Translations under genes and position numbers: made by a program
NCBI RefSeq assembly: GCF_026283945.1
Contig: NZ_JAPDPC010000001.1
Span: 1,240,001-1,304,000, forward strand
DNA from: Dyella humicola
GTDB taxonomy: Bacteria; Pseudomonadota; Gammaproteobacteria; Xanthomonadales; Rhodanobacteraceae
Reading direction: 5' to 3'
Length of the DNA: 64,000 nt
In this document: positions 1 through 12,288 of the stretch, one piece after another
Position numbering within the stretch: position 1 is the first letter of the stretch
How the letters are laid out: each line of letters begins with the position of its first letter
Notes under the pieces: model-generated
The model's database searches: none
What the model was told of the DNA's origin: nothing
The model's input: the letters and a program-made list of their open reading frames with translations, nothing else

Positions 1-214
1 GCAGGGCCAGCACCGAGGTGATCCAGCTGCTATTGAGTGCGGCGGCCGCCTCGGGCGAGGTGGACGAATACGAGGCGAGCAGGGCCGAGACCAGCGGGGC
101 GCCAATATCGGCCAGCATGCCCAGCACAAACTTGAACACGACCCAGGTCACCCATAACGGGATGAAGGTGAGCAGGCCGGTAAAGAGGTAGCGTTTGAAG
201 CGCAGGCGAGGCAT
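1..214 (-). CDS. DUF502 family membrane protein (partial, N-terminal 71 residues)
   Basis: The reverse strand opens with ATG at 214 and runs off the left edge of the window. The visible N-terminus has a basic start (MPRLRFKRYLFTGLL) followed by a hydrophobic stretch with FIPLWVTWVVFKFVLG, which is the usual opening of DUF502 inner-membrane proteins. The function of this family is not established. It is divergent from the ECF sigma gene that starts at 347. The C-terminal part lies outside the window. Confidence 0.75.
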   Translation of the reverse strand, partial: MPRLRFKRYLFTGLLTFIPLWVTWVVFKFVLGMLADIGAPLVSALLASYSSTSPEAAAALNSSWITSVLAL

Positions 215-346
215 GGGGCGGGTACCGGGGAGGGGAGCCGGCATTGTAGGCGAGTCGACGGTCTTGGCATGGATCACGCGGTCGGGCTGTGATTTTTTTC
301 GCCGCCATGCGAATCATGGTCTGAAAGGGGCGGCAAGCGGACGGTC

Positions 347-871
347 ATGACAGAACGAGAGCGACAACGGCAGTTCGAGGCGCAGCTACAGGAGCACCGT
401 GGGATCGTGCTCAAGGTAGCGAGCCTATACGCCCGGGGCGCGGACGATCGCAACGACCTCGCCCAGGAGATTTACCTGCAGCTGTGGCGATCGTTCGAAC
501 GCTATGACCCGGCTCGGGCGAAGTTCTCAACCTGGCTGTATCGCGTGGCGTTGAACGTGGCGATCTCCCAGCTGCGACGCTCGAGCGATGCGTGGGCTAG
601 CCGCCTTGAACCGCTACAGACGCATCACCTGGAAACGATTGGCGACACATCTGAGCACGAGCCGGATGAGCGACTCGGGGCACTGTATGCGTTCATCGGG
701 CGGCTCGATGCGATCAATCGCGCCTTGATCCTGCTCTACCTGGAAGACCGAAGCTACGCCGAGATGGCGGAGATTCTCGGCATCAGCGAAACCCATGTGG
801 CCACCAAGATCAGTCGTATCAAGCAGAAGCTGCGAGGCCAGATGACTGGCGTGGCAACTATCGGAGCATGA
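347..871 (+). CDS. ECF-type RNA polymerase sigma factor
   Basis: This 174-residue protein has the two domains of an ECF sigma factor. Region 2 holds DLAQEIYLQLWRSFERYD and the downstream FSTWLYRVALNVA segment (about residues 38-75), which bind core polymerase and the -10 element. Region 4 holds LEDRSYAEMAEILGISETHV (about 130-150), the helix-turn-helix for the -35 element. The stop overlaps the start of the next gene by 4 nt, so the two are translationally coupled. That neighbour is a membrane protein and is the natural candidate for its anti-sigma factor. An AAGGGG stretch lies upstream of the ATG. The regulon is unknown. Confidence 0.9.
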   Translation: MTERERQRQFEAQLQEHRGIVLKVASLYARGADDRNDLAQEIYLQLWRSFERYDPARAKFSTWLYRVALNVAISQLRRSSDAWASRLEPLQTHHLETIGDTSEHEPDERLGALYAFIGRLDAINRALILLYLEDRSYAEMAEILGISETHVATKISRIKQKLRGQMTGVATIGA

Positions 872-1536
872 CCATGGAACTCGATGAAATGAAACTCGCC
901 TGGCAACAGCTGGATCAACGATTGAGCGGACAGGAGCTGTTGTCTCGGCGCATCTATCGTGAAAGCCAGGGCGACAAGTTGCGCCACGGGCTGCGGCCGC
1001 TTGTGTGGGGCCAGTCCACCCAGATCGCGTTTGGCATCGGCATGATGCTTTGGGGCATCGCCTTCTGGAGCACTCACACATCCGTGCTGCATGCGCTGAT
1101 TTGCGGCCTGGCGGTGCAGGCCTTCGGCCTGCTGATGATTGCGTTTGCGGCGCGCATCCTGTTTCTGGTGCAGCGCATCGACTATGCGGCACCCGTGCTG
1201 GAGATCCAGCGACGACTGGCCGAGTTGCGGGCATGGCGCGTCAAAGTGGAGGCGCCGTTGTTCAGCGTGCTCGGCAGTTTTATCTGGATTCCCATCGTGC
1301 TCATGCTTATTCAACAGGCATGGGACGAGGATGGGGTCGACTATTGGAGCCAACTACCCGGCTTTACCGCTCAGCTGATGCTGAGCGGGGTCGTCTCTCT
1401 AGTGTTGGTCGGATTGGTCTACGCCTTGCTGCGTCGTGCTGGCCGGTTGCGTTGGCTGGAAAACCATTTCGCCGGCCGCAGCGTGCAGAAGGCGGAGGCA
1501 GCGCTGGAAGAGATCGCCCGTTTCGAACGGGACTGA
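868..1536 (+). CDS. Membrane protein coupled to ECF sigma factor, putative anti-sigma factor
   Basis: This 222-residue protein starts with ATGACCATGG inside the sigma stop codon (ATGA overlap), although the ATG at 874 is also possible. It has an N-terminal cytosolic segment of about 45 residues (MKLAWQQLDQRLSGQELLSR), then four hydrophobic segments near residues 50-70, 75-100, 135-155 and 170-192, and a charged C-terminal tail. No zinc-binding ZAS motif is visible. Its position directly behind an ECF gene and its topology (soluble N-terminus plus membrane helices) suggest that it holds the sigma factor at the membrane. This is inference from context; I do not recognise a named family. Confidence 0.7.
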   Translation: MTMELDEMKLAWQQLDQRLSGQELLSRRIYRESQGDKLRHGLRPLVWGQSTQIAFGIGMMLWGIAFWSTHTSVLHALICGLAVQAFGLLMIAFAARILFLVQRIDYAAPVLEIQRRLAELRAWRVKVEAPLFSVLGSFIWIPIVLMLIQQAWDEDGVDYWSQLPGFTAQLMLSGVVSLVLVGLVYALLRRAGRLRWLENHFAGRSVQKAEAALEEIARFERD

Positions 1537-1554
1537 GTTTCAGCGCCGGTCGGC

Positions 1555-2046
1555 TCAGCGCGCCTTGGGTTTCAGGCGAACGTAGAGCTGCTTGCGTACG
1601 CGCGCCACCACATCGCCGCTGCCCGTGGTGACGTCCACTGCAAACCACCGCAGCACTTTCTCACCATTGGCCGCCGCTGCGCGCAACTCGTCGACCGTGG
1701 CCGGCTCAAGCTTGAAATGGGCGTATACGTCCTCCTTGCCCGGCGCCACAAACTCGATGGCTCCCGCCTTGTCCCACACGTAGTAGTCGTCGCCCAGCTG
1801 GTGCATGGCCAGCAGCATCCAGAACGGATCGGTCATCGCGAACAGGTTGCCGCCGAACTGGGTGCGTACGTAGTTGCGGTTCCAGGGGCGGAGCTTCAGC
1901 ACCACGCGGACTTCCGACCAGTCTTCCGCAACGAATTGCACACCGATGCTGTTGAAAAAGAACGGCGGCCACAGGTTCATCAACCGGCGGAACGTGGATG
2001 GGCGCATGGCTGTTTTCAGTGGGGAGGACAGGCCAGCATAACTCAT
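1555..2046 (-). CDS. DUF4442 / hotdog-fold thioesterase-like protein
   Basis: The start at 2046 gives 163 residues (MSYAGLSSPLK...); an in-frame ATG at 2007 would give 150. The sequence carries features of the DUF4442 hotdog group: NLWPPFFFNSIGVQF near the N-terminus, then VVLKLRPWNRNYVRTQFGGNLFA and MTDPFWMLL, the usual region for a substrate-binding helix. Members are thought to be acyl-CoA thioesterase-like, but the substrate is unknown. It converges on the preceding membrane-protein gene with only 18 bp between the stops and no terminator visible there. Confidence 0.8.
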   Translation of the reverse strand: MSYAGLSSPLKTAMRPSTFRRLMNLWPPFFFNSIGVQFVAEDWSEVRVVLKLRPWNRNYVRTQFGGNLFAMTDPFWMLLAMHQLGDDYYVWDKAGAIEFVAPGKEDVYAHFKLEPATVDELRAAAANGEKVLRWFAVDVTTGSGDVVARVRKQLYVRLKPKAR

Positions 2047-2213
2047 CCGTACTCTAGCGTATGGGTGAGTTGCCCGGTTCCCGTCCAACGGGCCGAGGGA
2101 GCTCCCCACGTGTGCAAGTGGCCGACAATGCCCCTGCGCAGGCCCAATATTCCACGCCTATACTGCCGCGCAAGCGGCGGCGCGAGGGGCGCCGGGCTCA
2201 AATGGGGGAGTTC

Positions 2214-4208
2214 ATGAGAAAGCTGCTCAAGCGCGCATTGGGTTGCGCGCTTTGTCTGTGGGCGTGTTCCGCTTCGGCGCAAAGCGTGTCGTTCGCCGAC
2301 CTGGCGCGCCATGTGCAATACAGCCAAGTGAAGATTTCCGATGACGGTCGGTACCTGGCGGCAACCACGGTGGTCGACGGCAAGCCACTGCTTGCGTTGA
2401 TCGACCTGACCAATCACAAGGGCGGCGTGATTCATCCGCGCGAAGGTAATCAGGTCGCCGATTTTTGGTGGATCAACGATCACCGCCTGCTCTATATCGA
2501 AGGCACCAAGGTGTCCGGTTTCGATCGGCCCCAGTTGACCGGCGAGATATTTGGCGTGAATGCCGACGGCTCGGGAGCCGGGCTACTGTTTGGTTATCGC
2601 GCCGGCACGGGTGATCGCAGCGCCACCCACCTGCAGCGTGCGCAGTCCGAGCGCGCCTGGGCGGAGTTCATCAGCAAGCTGGACGATGACCCGTATCACG
2701 TGCTGATCGGCGTCCATCCCTGGGACACCGGCGCCGATGGCGCATTTACCGATGTCTACAAGATGGATGTACGCGAAGGCAACAAGTACCAGGTGACCAC
2801 GGCGCCCGTGCGGAACGCCAGCTTCGTCGTGGATCATCATGGTGTCGTCCGCTTCGCCATGGGCGTGGATAGCCATAGTTACGACCAGGTCTATTACCGA
2901 GATGGAGACGGTAAACCCTGGACGCTTTTGTTCCAGGCTGATTCGCAGCATACGATCGCGTACCCGAAAGCCTTCAGTCGGGACAACCTTGTCGTGTACA
3001 TGTCGTGCGGTGCGGCCGGCAAGGTCAGTGCGCTTTGCCCGTGGGACGTTGCAACGCAAAAGATGCAGGAGCCCGTCTGGAGCAGTGCCAGCGCCGACAT
3101 GACGGGATTGGTGCATAGTCTTGATCACCTCGATGTGGTGGGCGTTTACTCCATGCCATCGACGCCGGCTGCCGAGGCGATCGTTCCCGATGCAGATGCG
3201 ATCAAGGTAATCAGCGCACTATCGCGCCAGTTGCCTGGCGAAAGCGTGCGTATCGTGTCCAGCACCAAGGACGGCAGCAAGGCCATGGCGCTGGCCTCCT
3301 CCGACATGGATCCGGGCACGTTCTATCTTTGGGAAACGGCGACCGGCAAGGCCACCGCGCTGTTGCAGCGCGCCGGGTGGATCAAGCCAAGCCAGATGGC
3401 CGCGATGCAGCCGGTGGAGTTCAAGGCCCGTGATGGCCTTACCGTGCATGGTTATCTCAGCATGCCGCCCGGCAAGGAGCAGGCGAAACATCTACCGCTG
3501 GTGCTGTTTATCCATGGTGGTCCGTTCGGTATTCGAGACCATTGGGAATACGACCCCTACGTACAGATGCTCGCTACGCACGGGTATGCCGTGCTGCAGG
3601 TGAACTATCGCGGCTCGGGCGGTTACGGCACTGAGTTCGAGCATTCCGGTTACCGCGAGTGGGGCGGCAAGATGCAGGACGACGTCACCGATGCCACGCA
3701 CTGGGCAATCGCGCAGGGCATTACCACGGCGGGGCATGTCTGCATTTTCGGTGGCAGCTACGGCGGCTACGCGGCGCTGGAAGGCGCAGTGAAGGAGCCC
3801 GACCTCTATCGTTGCGCCATCGGCTATGTCGGTGTCTACGACCTGAGCCTGATGTATACCGACGGCGATATTTCCGACCGCACCGCCGGCAAGAACTATC
3901 TCCGCGCAACGCTCGGCACGGACCCGGCCGAGTTGGCTGCGCACTCGCCGATCAATCAGCTCGACAAGCTGAAGGCCAATGTCATGCTGATCGTGGGTGG
4001 TCAGGACTACCGCGTGCCACCCAAGCACGGCCAGAACCTGCATGCCGCCTTGCAGAGCCGTGGCATCGCCCATGAGTGGCTGTACAAGCCCAATGAGGCG
4101 CATGGCTTCTACGATGAGGCCAACACGGCCGAGCTGTTCCAGCGAGTGACCCAGTTCCTCGATCGCAACATCGGGCAGGGTTCGGGACCGGCCGTCGGCT
4201 CGCCATGA
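2214..4208 (+). CDS. S9 family (prolyl oligopeptidase-like) exported peptidase
   Basis: The start at ATG 2214 is chosen because a GGGGGAG ribosome binding site lies 3-9 nt upstream and because it opens with a clear signal peptide (MRKLLKRALGCALCLWACSASA, cut before QSVSF). The resulting 664-residue precursor has an N-terminal beta-propeller-like region and a C-terminal alpha/beta hydrolase domain. The triad is visible as GGSYGGYAA (Ser about 514), GGQDYRVP (Asp about 597) and NEAHGFYDE (His about 629). HGGPFGIRDHW is the usual oxyanion-side motif. It is likely a periplasmic dipeptidyl- or oligopeptidase. It stands alone and ends at a strong hairpin shared with the convergent thioredoxin gene. 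Confidence 0.92.
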   Translation: MRKLLKRALGCALCLWACSASAQSVSFADLARHVQYSQVKISDDGRYLAATTVVDGKPLLALIDLTNHKGGVIHPREGNQVADFWWINDHRLLYIEGTKVSGFDRPQLTGEIFGVNADGSGAGLLFGYRAGTGDRSATHLQRAQSERAWAEFISKLDDDPYHVLIGVHPWDTGADGAFTDVYKMDVREGNKYQVTTAPVRNASFVVDHHGVVRFAMGVDSHSYDQVYYRDGDGKPWTLLFQADSQHTIAYPKAFSRDNLVVYMSCGAAGKVSALCPWDVATQKMQEPVWSSASADMTGLVHSLDHLDVVGVYSMPSTPAAEAIVPDADAIKVISALSRQLPGESVRIVSSTKDGSKAMALASSDMDPGTFYLWETATGKATALLQRAGWIKPSQMAAMQPVEFKARDGLTVHGYLSMPPGKEQAKHLPLVLFIHGGPFGIRDHWEYDPYVQMLATHGYAVLQVNYRGSGGYGTEFEHSGYREWGGKMQDDVTDATHWAIAQGITTAGHVCIFGGSYGGYAALEGAVKEPDLYRCAIGYVGVYDLSLMYTDGDISDRTAGKNYLRATLGTDPAELAAHSPINQLDKLKANVMLIVGGQDYRVPPKHGQNLHAALQSRGIAHEWLYKPNEAHGFYDEANTAELFQRVTQFLDRNIGQGSGPAVGSP

Positions 4209-4234
4209 TCATCCAGCCATGAGCTGATGATTCG

Positions 4235-4267
4235 GCACGGCACCACCACGCTCTGGTGGTGCCGTGC
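4235..4267. terminator. Bidirectional hairpin between convergent genes
   Basis: A perfect 14-bp stem (GCACGGCACCACCA paired with its complement) closes on a 5-nt loop at 4249-4253. It lies between the stop of the S9 peptidase and the stop of the YbbN-like gene. No clear T-run follows on either strand, so it is a probable but not textbook terminator. Confidence 0.6.
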
Positions 4268-4280
4268 TGGCACCGCTAGT

Positions 4281-5153
4281 TCAGAACACCAGCGACGCCA
4301 TGCGCCGACGGTAGCGCCCCACCAACTCCGCATCATCCAGGGTGGCGAACGCAGCAAGCAGGCGCTTCTTCGCCTGCCCCTCGTTCCAGTCGCGCGCCCG
4401 CTCCAGGATCGCCAGGAACTGATCCAGGCCGGCGGCAGCATCATCTTCCAACAGCAGGCGCACGCCGAGCAGGTCGCGGGCGGCCCAATCGTTGGCGTCG
4501 GCCTGGACGCGCTGCTGCAGCTCGGGCAGGGAAGGGGCGCCCTGCAGCGCGCGGGCGAGGTCGAGCTGGCTGCGCAGGCGCACGGCGCGGGCATCGGTCG
4601 CGAGGTTGGCGGGTAGCGAGGTGAGTTCGGCCTGGGCGGCATCGGCCTGGCCGGCGCGCATCAGGGCCAGTGCGAGATCCAGCTTCAGTTCGGCGTTGTC
4701 CGGCGCAGCGGCGATGGCCTGCTGCAGTCGGTTGATGGCCTCTTCCGGCGATTCGGGGGCCTGCGTTTCCGTCCTGTCTTCCAGCGCAGCGCCGTCCAGC
4801 GGCTGCACCTGGTGGCGCGAGAGAAATTCACGCAGCTGGCCTTCCGGCAGGGCGCCGGCGAAGCCGTCGAGAATCTGTCCGTCCTTCACCAGCATGACGG
4901 TGGGGATGCTGCGGATGCCGAACATGCCCGCCAGCTGCTGGTTCGCGTCCACGTCGACCTTGCCCAGCCGGAACGCGCCGTTGTACTCGGCGGCGAGCTT
5001 CTCCAGCATGGGCCCGAGCGTCTTGCAGGGGCCGCACCAGGTTGCCCAGAAGTCCACCAGGATGGGCGTGGTCAGGGATGCTTGCAGCACCTCGGCTTCG
5101 AAATTGTCCTCGCGTACCTCAAAGGTATGCGCCTGGGCGGTCGTGGCACTCAC
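4281..5153 (-). CDS. ybbN: Thioredoxin-TPR co-chaperone, YbbN/CnoX family
   Basis: This 290-residue protein starts at GTG 5153, with GGGAG 7 nt upstream. Residues 1-110 form a thioredoxin fold with the active site WCGPC (Cys40, Cys43) and the cis-proline segment RSIPTVMLVKDG. Residues about 130-285 are helical repeats of the TPR type, as in E. coli CnoX (YbbN), which protects proteins from chlorine damage and hands them to GroEL and DnaK. E. coli CnoX lacks the first active-site cysteine, whereas this protein keeps both, so redox activity is likely. It is transcribed alone and ends against the shared hairpin at 4235-4267. Confidence 0.9.
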   Translation of the reverse strand: MSATTAQAHTFEVREDNFEAEVLQASLTTPILVDFWATWCGPCKTLGPMLEKLAAEYNGAFRLGKVDVDANQQLAGMFGIRSIPTVMLVKDGQILDGFAGALPEGQLREFLSRHQVQPLDGAALEDRTETQAPESPEEAINRLQQAIAAAPDNAELKLDLALALMRAGQADAAQAELTSLPANLATDARAVRLRSQLDLARALQGAPSLPELQQRVQADANDWAARDLLGVRLLLEDDAAAGLDQFLAILERARDWNEGQAKKRLLAAFATLDDAELVGRYRRRMASLVF

Positions 5154-5307
5154 TGGGAACTCCCGTTGACGGATCGCCCACAGATCAGGGCATCGCCCAG
5201 CATATCAAGGGCGCGCAGGCTGTCGGCGGACCGGGGGGCTCCTGCTAGGACATAAGGCAGGCGCAGCCCGATCTGCGCTGGGCATCGATATTTGCGAAAA
5301 TGGCCGA

Positions 5308-5949
5308 ATGACCATGCCAGTGCAAGGCGTCAAACCCAAAATCGCTCCGCCCACCTTGTGGATCTGCGAGCACTGCGACACGGTTTACCACCGGCGCGAG
5401 CTTGCCATGGGCGAAGTGGCGCGGTGTGCCCGTTGCGATGCCATCCTGGCTAGGCATCACAGCATCGGGGTGAGGGGCATGCTGGCCCTGGTGCTGACCG
5501 CCATGATCGCATTCGTGCAGGCCAATATCTGGCCCATCGTCACCCTGGGGCTCAATGGGCAGTTCATCAGCACCACCTTGTGGGGTTGCATCGTGATGAT
5601 GTGGCGCGACAACACCCAGGTGGTGGCCGTGATCGTCGCGTGCACACTGTTTTTCGTTCCCATCGGCAAGATGTTGTTGCTGGGCTGGGTGCTGCTGTTT
5701 GCGCGCACGGGAAGGCGCGCACCGGGCTTTCGCCTGGCCATGGTGACCTTGTATCGCATCGGGCCATGGACGATGAGTGAGGTGTTCGTGCTCGGCACCC
5801 TGGTGGCCATCGTCAAGGCGAACATGTATTTCGACGTGATTCCGAACCCGGGCATCTTTGCCTACGGTGTGCTGATGCTGATCATCACGGCGTTCTCCAG
5901 CATCGACGTGCGCCGGCTTTGGGACCTCACCGAGGAGCGCCCGGCATGA
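5308..5949 (+). CDS. pqiA: PqiA-type inner-membrane protein, first half
   Basis: This 213-residue protein begins with a rubredoxin-like zinc ribbon (CEHC at about 22-25 and CARC at about 44-47), followed by four hydrophobic segments. It matches one half of the E. coli PqiA protein (about 417 residues), which carries two such units. PqiA works with PqiB and PqiC in lipid movement between the inner and outer membranes. The stop overlaps the start of the second PqiA half by 4 nt, marking the start of a four-gene pqi operon. Confidence 0.88.
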   Translation: MTMPVQGVKPKIAPPTLWICEHCDTVYHRRELAMGEVARCARCDAILARHHSIGVRGMLALVLTAMIAFVQANIWPIVTLGLNGQFISTTLWGCIVMMWRDNTQVVAVIVACTLFFVPIGKMLLLGWVLLFARTGRRAPGFRLAMVTLYRIGPWTMSEVFVLGTLVAIVKANMYFDVIPNPGIFAYGVLMLIITAFSSIDVRRLWDLTEERPA

Positions 5950-6569
5950 GCACGTTGCCACGCGCCTGCGACCTGGGCCTGATCGGTTGCCATGTGTGCG
6001 GCCTGGTGTGCCGGGACATCCGCGCCCCTGATGCCGCTTGCCCGCGCTGCGGCTCGGCCTTGCATAGACGCAAGTCGGCCAGCTACTCGAAGACCTGGGC
6101 CTTGCTGATCGCGGCGTTCCTCGTCTACCTGCCCGCCAACTTGTTGCCGATCACGCGTACCGTGAGCCTGGGCGACGTGGACGACAACACGATACTCACC
6201 GGCGTCGTCGAATTATGGGTGAAGGGCTCGCCTTACCTTGCCGTCATCGTGTTCACCGCCAGTATCGTGGTGCCTGTACTGAAGTTCTTCGCGCTAGGCC
6301 TGCTGTTGATCAGTTCGCGCCGTCGCAGCCAATGGGCGCAGCGGCAGCGGGCAAAGCTATTCCGTCTCGTGGAGTTCATCGGCTACTGGTCGATGCTCGA
6401 TGTGTTCGTGGTAGCGCTACTTACCGCGCTCGTGCAGTTTGGTTTTTTCAGCCAGGTGGAACCGTTGCCTGGCGTAGTGTTCTTTGGCCTCACGGTGGTA
6501 CTCACCATGTTCGCCTCAATGACGTTCGATCCGCGATTGATCTGGGATGGCAGGGAATTCGATGACTGA
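5946..6569 (+). CDS. pqiA: PqiA-type inner-membrane protein, second half
   Basis: The start at ATG 5946 overlaps the previous stop as ATGA and gives 207 residues. It has its own zinc ribbon (CHVC and CPRC near residues 15-18 and 34-37) followed by four membrane segments, including YLPANLLPITRTVSLG, a PqiA signature. With the upstream gene it reconstitutes the double unit found in one polypeptide in E. coli. Whether the split is ancestral or a later fission cannot be seen here. It overlaps pqiB by 8 nt. Confidence 0.88.
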   Translation: MSTLPRACDLGLIGCHVCGLVCRDIRAPDAACPRCGSALHRRKSASYSKTWALLIAAFLVYLPANLLPITRTVSLGDVDDNTILTGVVELWVKGSPYLAVIVFTASIVVPVLKFFALGLLLISSRRRSQWAQRQRAKLFRLVEFIGYWSMLDVFVVALLTALVQFGFFSQVEPLPGVVFFGLTVVLTMFASMTFDPRLIWDGREFDD

Positions 6570-8247
6570 CGAAAACAAGCCGATTGCCGGCGACGACCTG
6601 CCCGAGCCCGTCGTACAGCGGCCGCGTATCAACGCCTCCCTGGTATGGCTGGTGCCCGTACTGGCGGCGCTGGTCGGTCTGTCATTGGTTATCCACGCGT
6701 GGACCCAGGCCGGTCCGACCATTAGCGTCAGCTTCCAGAGCGCGGAGGGCCTGGACCCGGGCAAGACGCCAGTGAAGTACAAGAACGTGACCATCGGCCG
6801 CGTCACTAATGTGCGCCTTGGTCAGGACCGCACCCATGTGGTCGCCAAGATCGCGCTGGAAAAAAGCGCGCAGGGCTTTGCCACCGCCGACACCCGTTTT
6901 TGGGTCGTGCGCCCGCGCATCGGTCTGGGTGGCGTATCGGGCATTGATACCCTGCTATCGGGGCCGTTCATTGGTGCCGACGTCGGCGAGTCGCAGGAGT
7001 ACAAGGACGATTTCACCGGCCTGGAGTCGCCTCCGCCGGTCACGCATGGCGCCTTGGGCAAGACCTTTGACCTGCAGTCGGATGACCTGGGCTCCTTGGA
7101 TATCGGCTCGCCGATCTACTACCGCCGCATCCAGGTGGGGCGCGTGTCTTCTTACCATCTGGACGAGGACGGCAAGGGCGTGACCTTGCAGATCTTCGTG
7201 GAGAAGCCGAACGACCAGTTCGTGACCAAGTCGACGCGCTTCTGGAACGCCAGCGGCATCGATGTCTCGCTGGGTGCGGACGGCCTCAAGGTCAATACGC
7301 AATCGCTCGCGACCGTGTTGGCAGGTGGCGTGGCGTTCCAGGACCCGGCCGGCCCGCACGACGCGACGGCAGCCGATGAGAATGCCACCTATCGCCTGTT
7401 CAACGACCGCGCCACCGCGATGGCGCCGCCGGATGGCGAGCCGAAATATATTCGCATGCGCTTCAGCCAGTCGCTGCGTGGGCTGGCGGTGGACGCACCG
7501 GTGGAATTCCTGGGCGTGCCATTTGGTCGGGTGGTGTCAATCAATCTCGACTTCGACGAAAAAACCCAGACCTTCCCCACGATCGTGGGCGCCGTGGTCT
7601 ATCCGCAGCGCCTTGGGCGCGCGCATGACAAGCTGGTGGCGCTGGCCAAGGCGCGCGGCGACGACGAGCAGATGTCGCAGATGATGGGCCGGCTGATCGA
7701 CCAGGGCCTGCGCGCCCAGGCGCGCACCGGCAACCTGCTGACCGGACAGCTTTACATCGCGATGGACTTCCTGTCGAACGCACCTAAGGCGGCCTACGAC
7801 CCGACCACTCGGCCGCTGGAAATTCCGACCACGCCGGGTAGTTTCGACAAGCTGCAGGAGCAGCTGGCGGAAATCGTGGACAAGATCCACAAGATTCCGT
7901 TCGACAGCATCGGCAAGAACCTGGATCAGTCACTGGGTGAGCTCAACAAGACGCTCAAACAGGTCAATGCCAGCGTCTTGCCGGAAGTCAAAACCACCCT
8001 GCAGGGCGCACAACAGACGTTGGGCAATGCAAATAACATGTTCGCGCCCGATTCGCAGCTACAGCAGAACCTGGGCGGCAGCCTGCAGGAGCTGCAACGC
8101 GCTGCGCGCTCGCTGCGCGTACTGACCGATTACCTGGGCGACCATCCGGATGCGCTGTTGCGCGGCCGTCGCGCCGACAAGCCGCTGCAGGCGCAGCCGG
8201 CCCAGGTCGCGCCGCCCAGCGCACCGACACAAGGGAGCAAGCCATGA
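6562..8247 (+). CDS. pqiB: PqiB-type MCE domain protein of lipid transport
   Basis: The start at ATG 6562 (MTDENKP) is chosen over 6547 because it overlaps the pqiA stop and keeps the short cytosolic N-terminus. The 561-residue protein has a single membrane anchor (about 30-50, LVWLVPVLAALVGLSLVIHAW), then repeated MCE domains, each recognisable by motifs such as GLDPGKTPVKYKNVTIGRV and SPIYYRRIQVGRVSSY and a third at APVEFLGVPFGRV. The C-terminal third is a long helical segment. In E. coli PqiB such MCE domains stack into a syringe-like tunnel across the periplasm. Confidence 0.92.
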   Translation: MTDENKPIAGDDLPEPVVQRPRINASLVWLVPVLAALVGLSLVIHAWTQAGPTISVSFQSAEGLDPGKTPVKYKNVTIGRVTNVRLGQDRTHVVAKIALEKSAQGFATADTRFWVVRPRIGLGGVSGIDTLLSGPFIGADVGESQEYKDDFTGLESPPPVTHGALGKTFDLQSDDLGSLDIGSPIYYRRIQVGRVSSYHLDEDGKGVTLQIFVEKPNDQFVTKSTRFWNASGIDVSLGADGLKVNTQSLATVLAGGVAFQDPAGPHDATAADENATYRLFNDRATAMAPPDGEPKYIRMRFSQSLRGLAVDAPVEFLGVPFGRVVSINLDFDEKTQTFPTIVGAVVYPQRLGRAHDKLVALAKARGDDEQMSQMMGRLIDQGLRAQARTGNLLTGQLYIAMDFLSNAPKAAYDPTTRPLEIPTTPGSFDKLQEQLAEIVDKIHKIPFDSIGKNLDQSLGELNKTLKQVNASVLPEVKTTLQGAQQTLGNANNMFAPDSQLQQNLGGSLQELQRAARSLRVLTDYLGDHPDALLRGRRADKPLQAQPAQVAPPSAPTQGSKP

Positions 8248-8867
8248 TTCGTTTGGGATATCGGCACCTGACGACAGTCGCCGCGCTGACGCTGGTGCTT
8301 GCTGCATGCGGCTCGGCGCCGACCACGCGTTTCTACACCCTGGTAGCGCCGGCTGCCACCGAGGTGGCCCCGTCCAGTGCTTCGGCCGGCGCGGCGTTCC
8401 AGTTTGAAATGTTGCCGGTGTCGGTGCCGGCCCAGGTCGACCAGCCCCCCTTGGTGGTGCGCCAGGGTGACCAGAGTGTGGCGGTGCTGCAGGGCGAACG
8501 CTGGATCGCGCCGCTGGGCGACGAGGTGCGTGGCGCGTTGTCAGCCGACCTCGCGCGCGACTTCAACGCGCAGGACGTGAGCGGCCTGCCGGCCGGCAGC
8601 AAGCCGGTCATGCGGATCAAGCTGGACGTGCGCCGGTTCGACTCGATGCCAGGGAGCTATGCCCTGATCGACGCTGCCTGGAGCGTGCGTCCGCTCAAGG
8701 GTGGCGAACCGCTGGCCTGCACCAGCCGCATCAGCGAGCCGGTAGGTAGCGGCTTTGACGCCCTGGTGCAGGGCCATCAGCGGGCCATTGCCCGTTTGGC
8801 TGGCCAGATTGGCGCGGCAGCGGGGGCGCTGGCGGCCGGCAACAAGCCGGTTTGCCCGCCCGGCTGA
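8244..8867 (+). CDS. pqiC: PqiC-type outer-membrane lipoprotein
   Basis: This 207-residue protein overlaps pqiB by 4 nt and closes the operon. It has a lipoprotein signal peptide ending in the lipobox LAAC (Cys about 22), followed by FYTLVAP, a typical start of the PqiC/YmbA ABC-transport auxiliary lipoprotein fold. PqiC is expected to sit in the outer membrane and receive the distal end of the PqiB tunnel. No terminator is obvious between its stop and leuS. Confidence 0.88.
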   Translation: MIRLGYRHLTTVAALTLVLAACGSAPTTRFYTLVAPAATEVAPSSASAGAAFQFEMLPVSVPAQVDQPPLVVRQGDQSVAVLQGERWIAPLGDEVRGALSADLARDFNAQDVSGLPAGSKPVMRIKLDVRRFDSMPGSYALIDAAWSVRPLKGGEPLACTSRISEPVGSGFDALVQGHQRAIARLAGQIGAAAGALAAGNKPVCPPG

Positions 8868-8906
8868 GGCCGCATTCTGCTAGTCTGCCGCGTTCCCCCG
8901 CAGTGA

Positions 8907-12268
<3,362 letters not shown>

Positions 12269-12288
12269 GCGAAGAGAGCCTGCCTGAT

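Noticed and set aside
2159-2164. TATACT upstream of the S9 peptidase as a promoter -10
   Set aside because: No acceptable -35 lies 16-18 bp upstream, so I did not list it.
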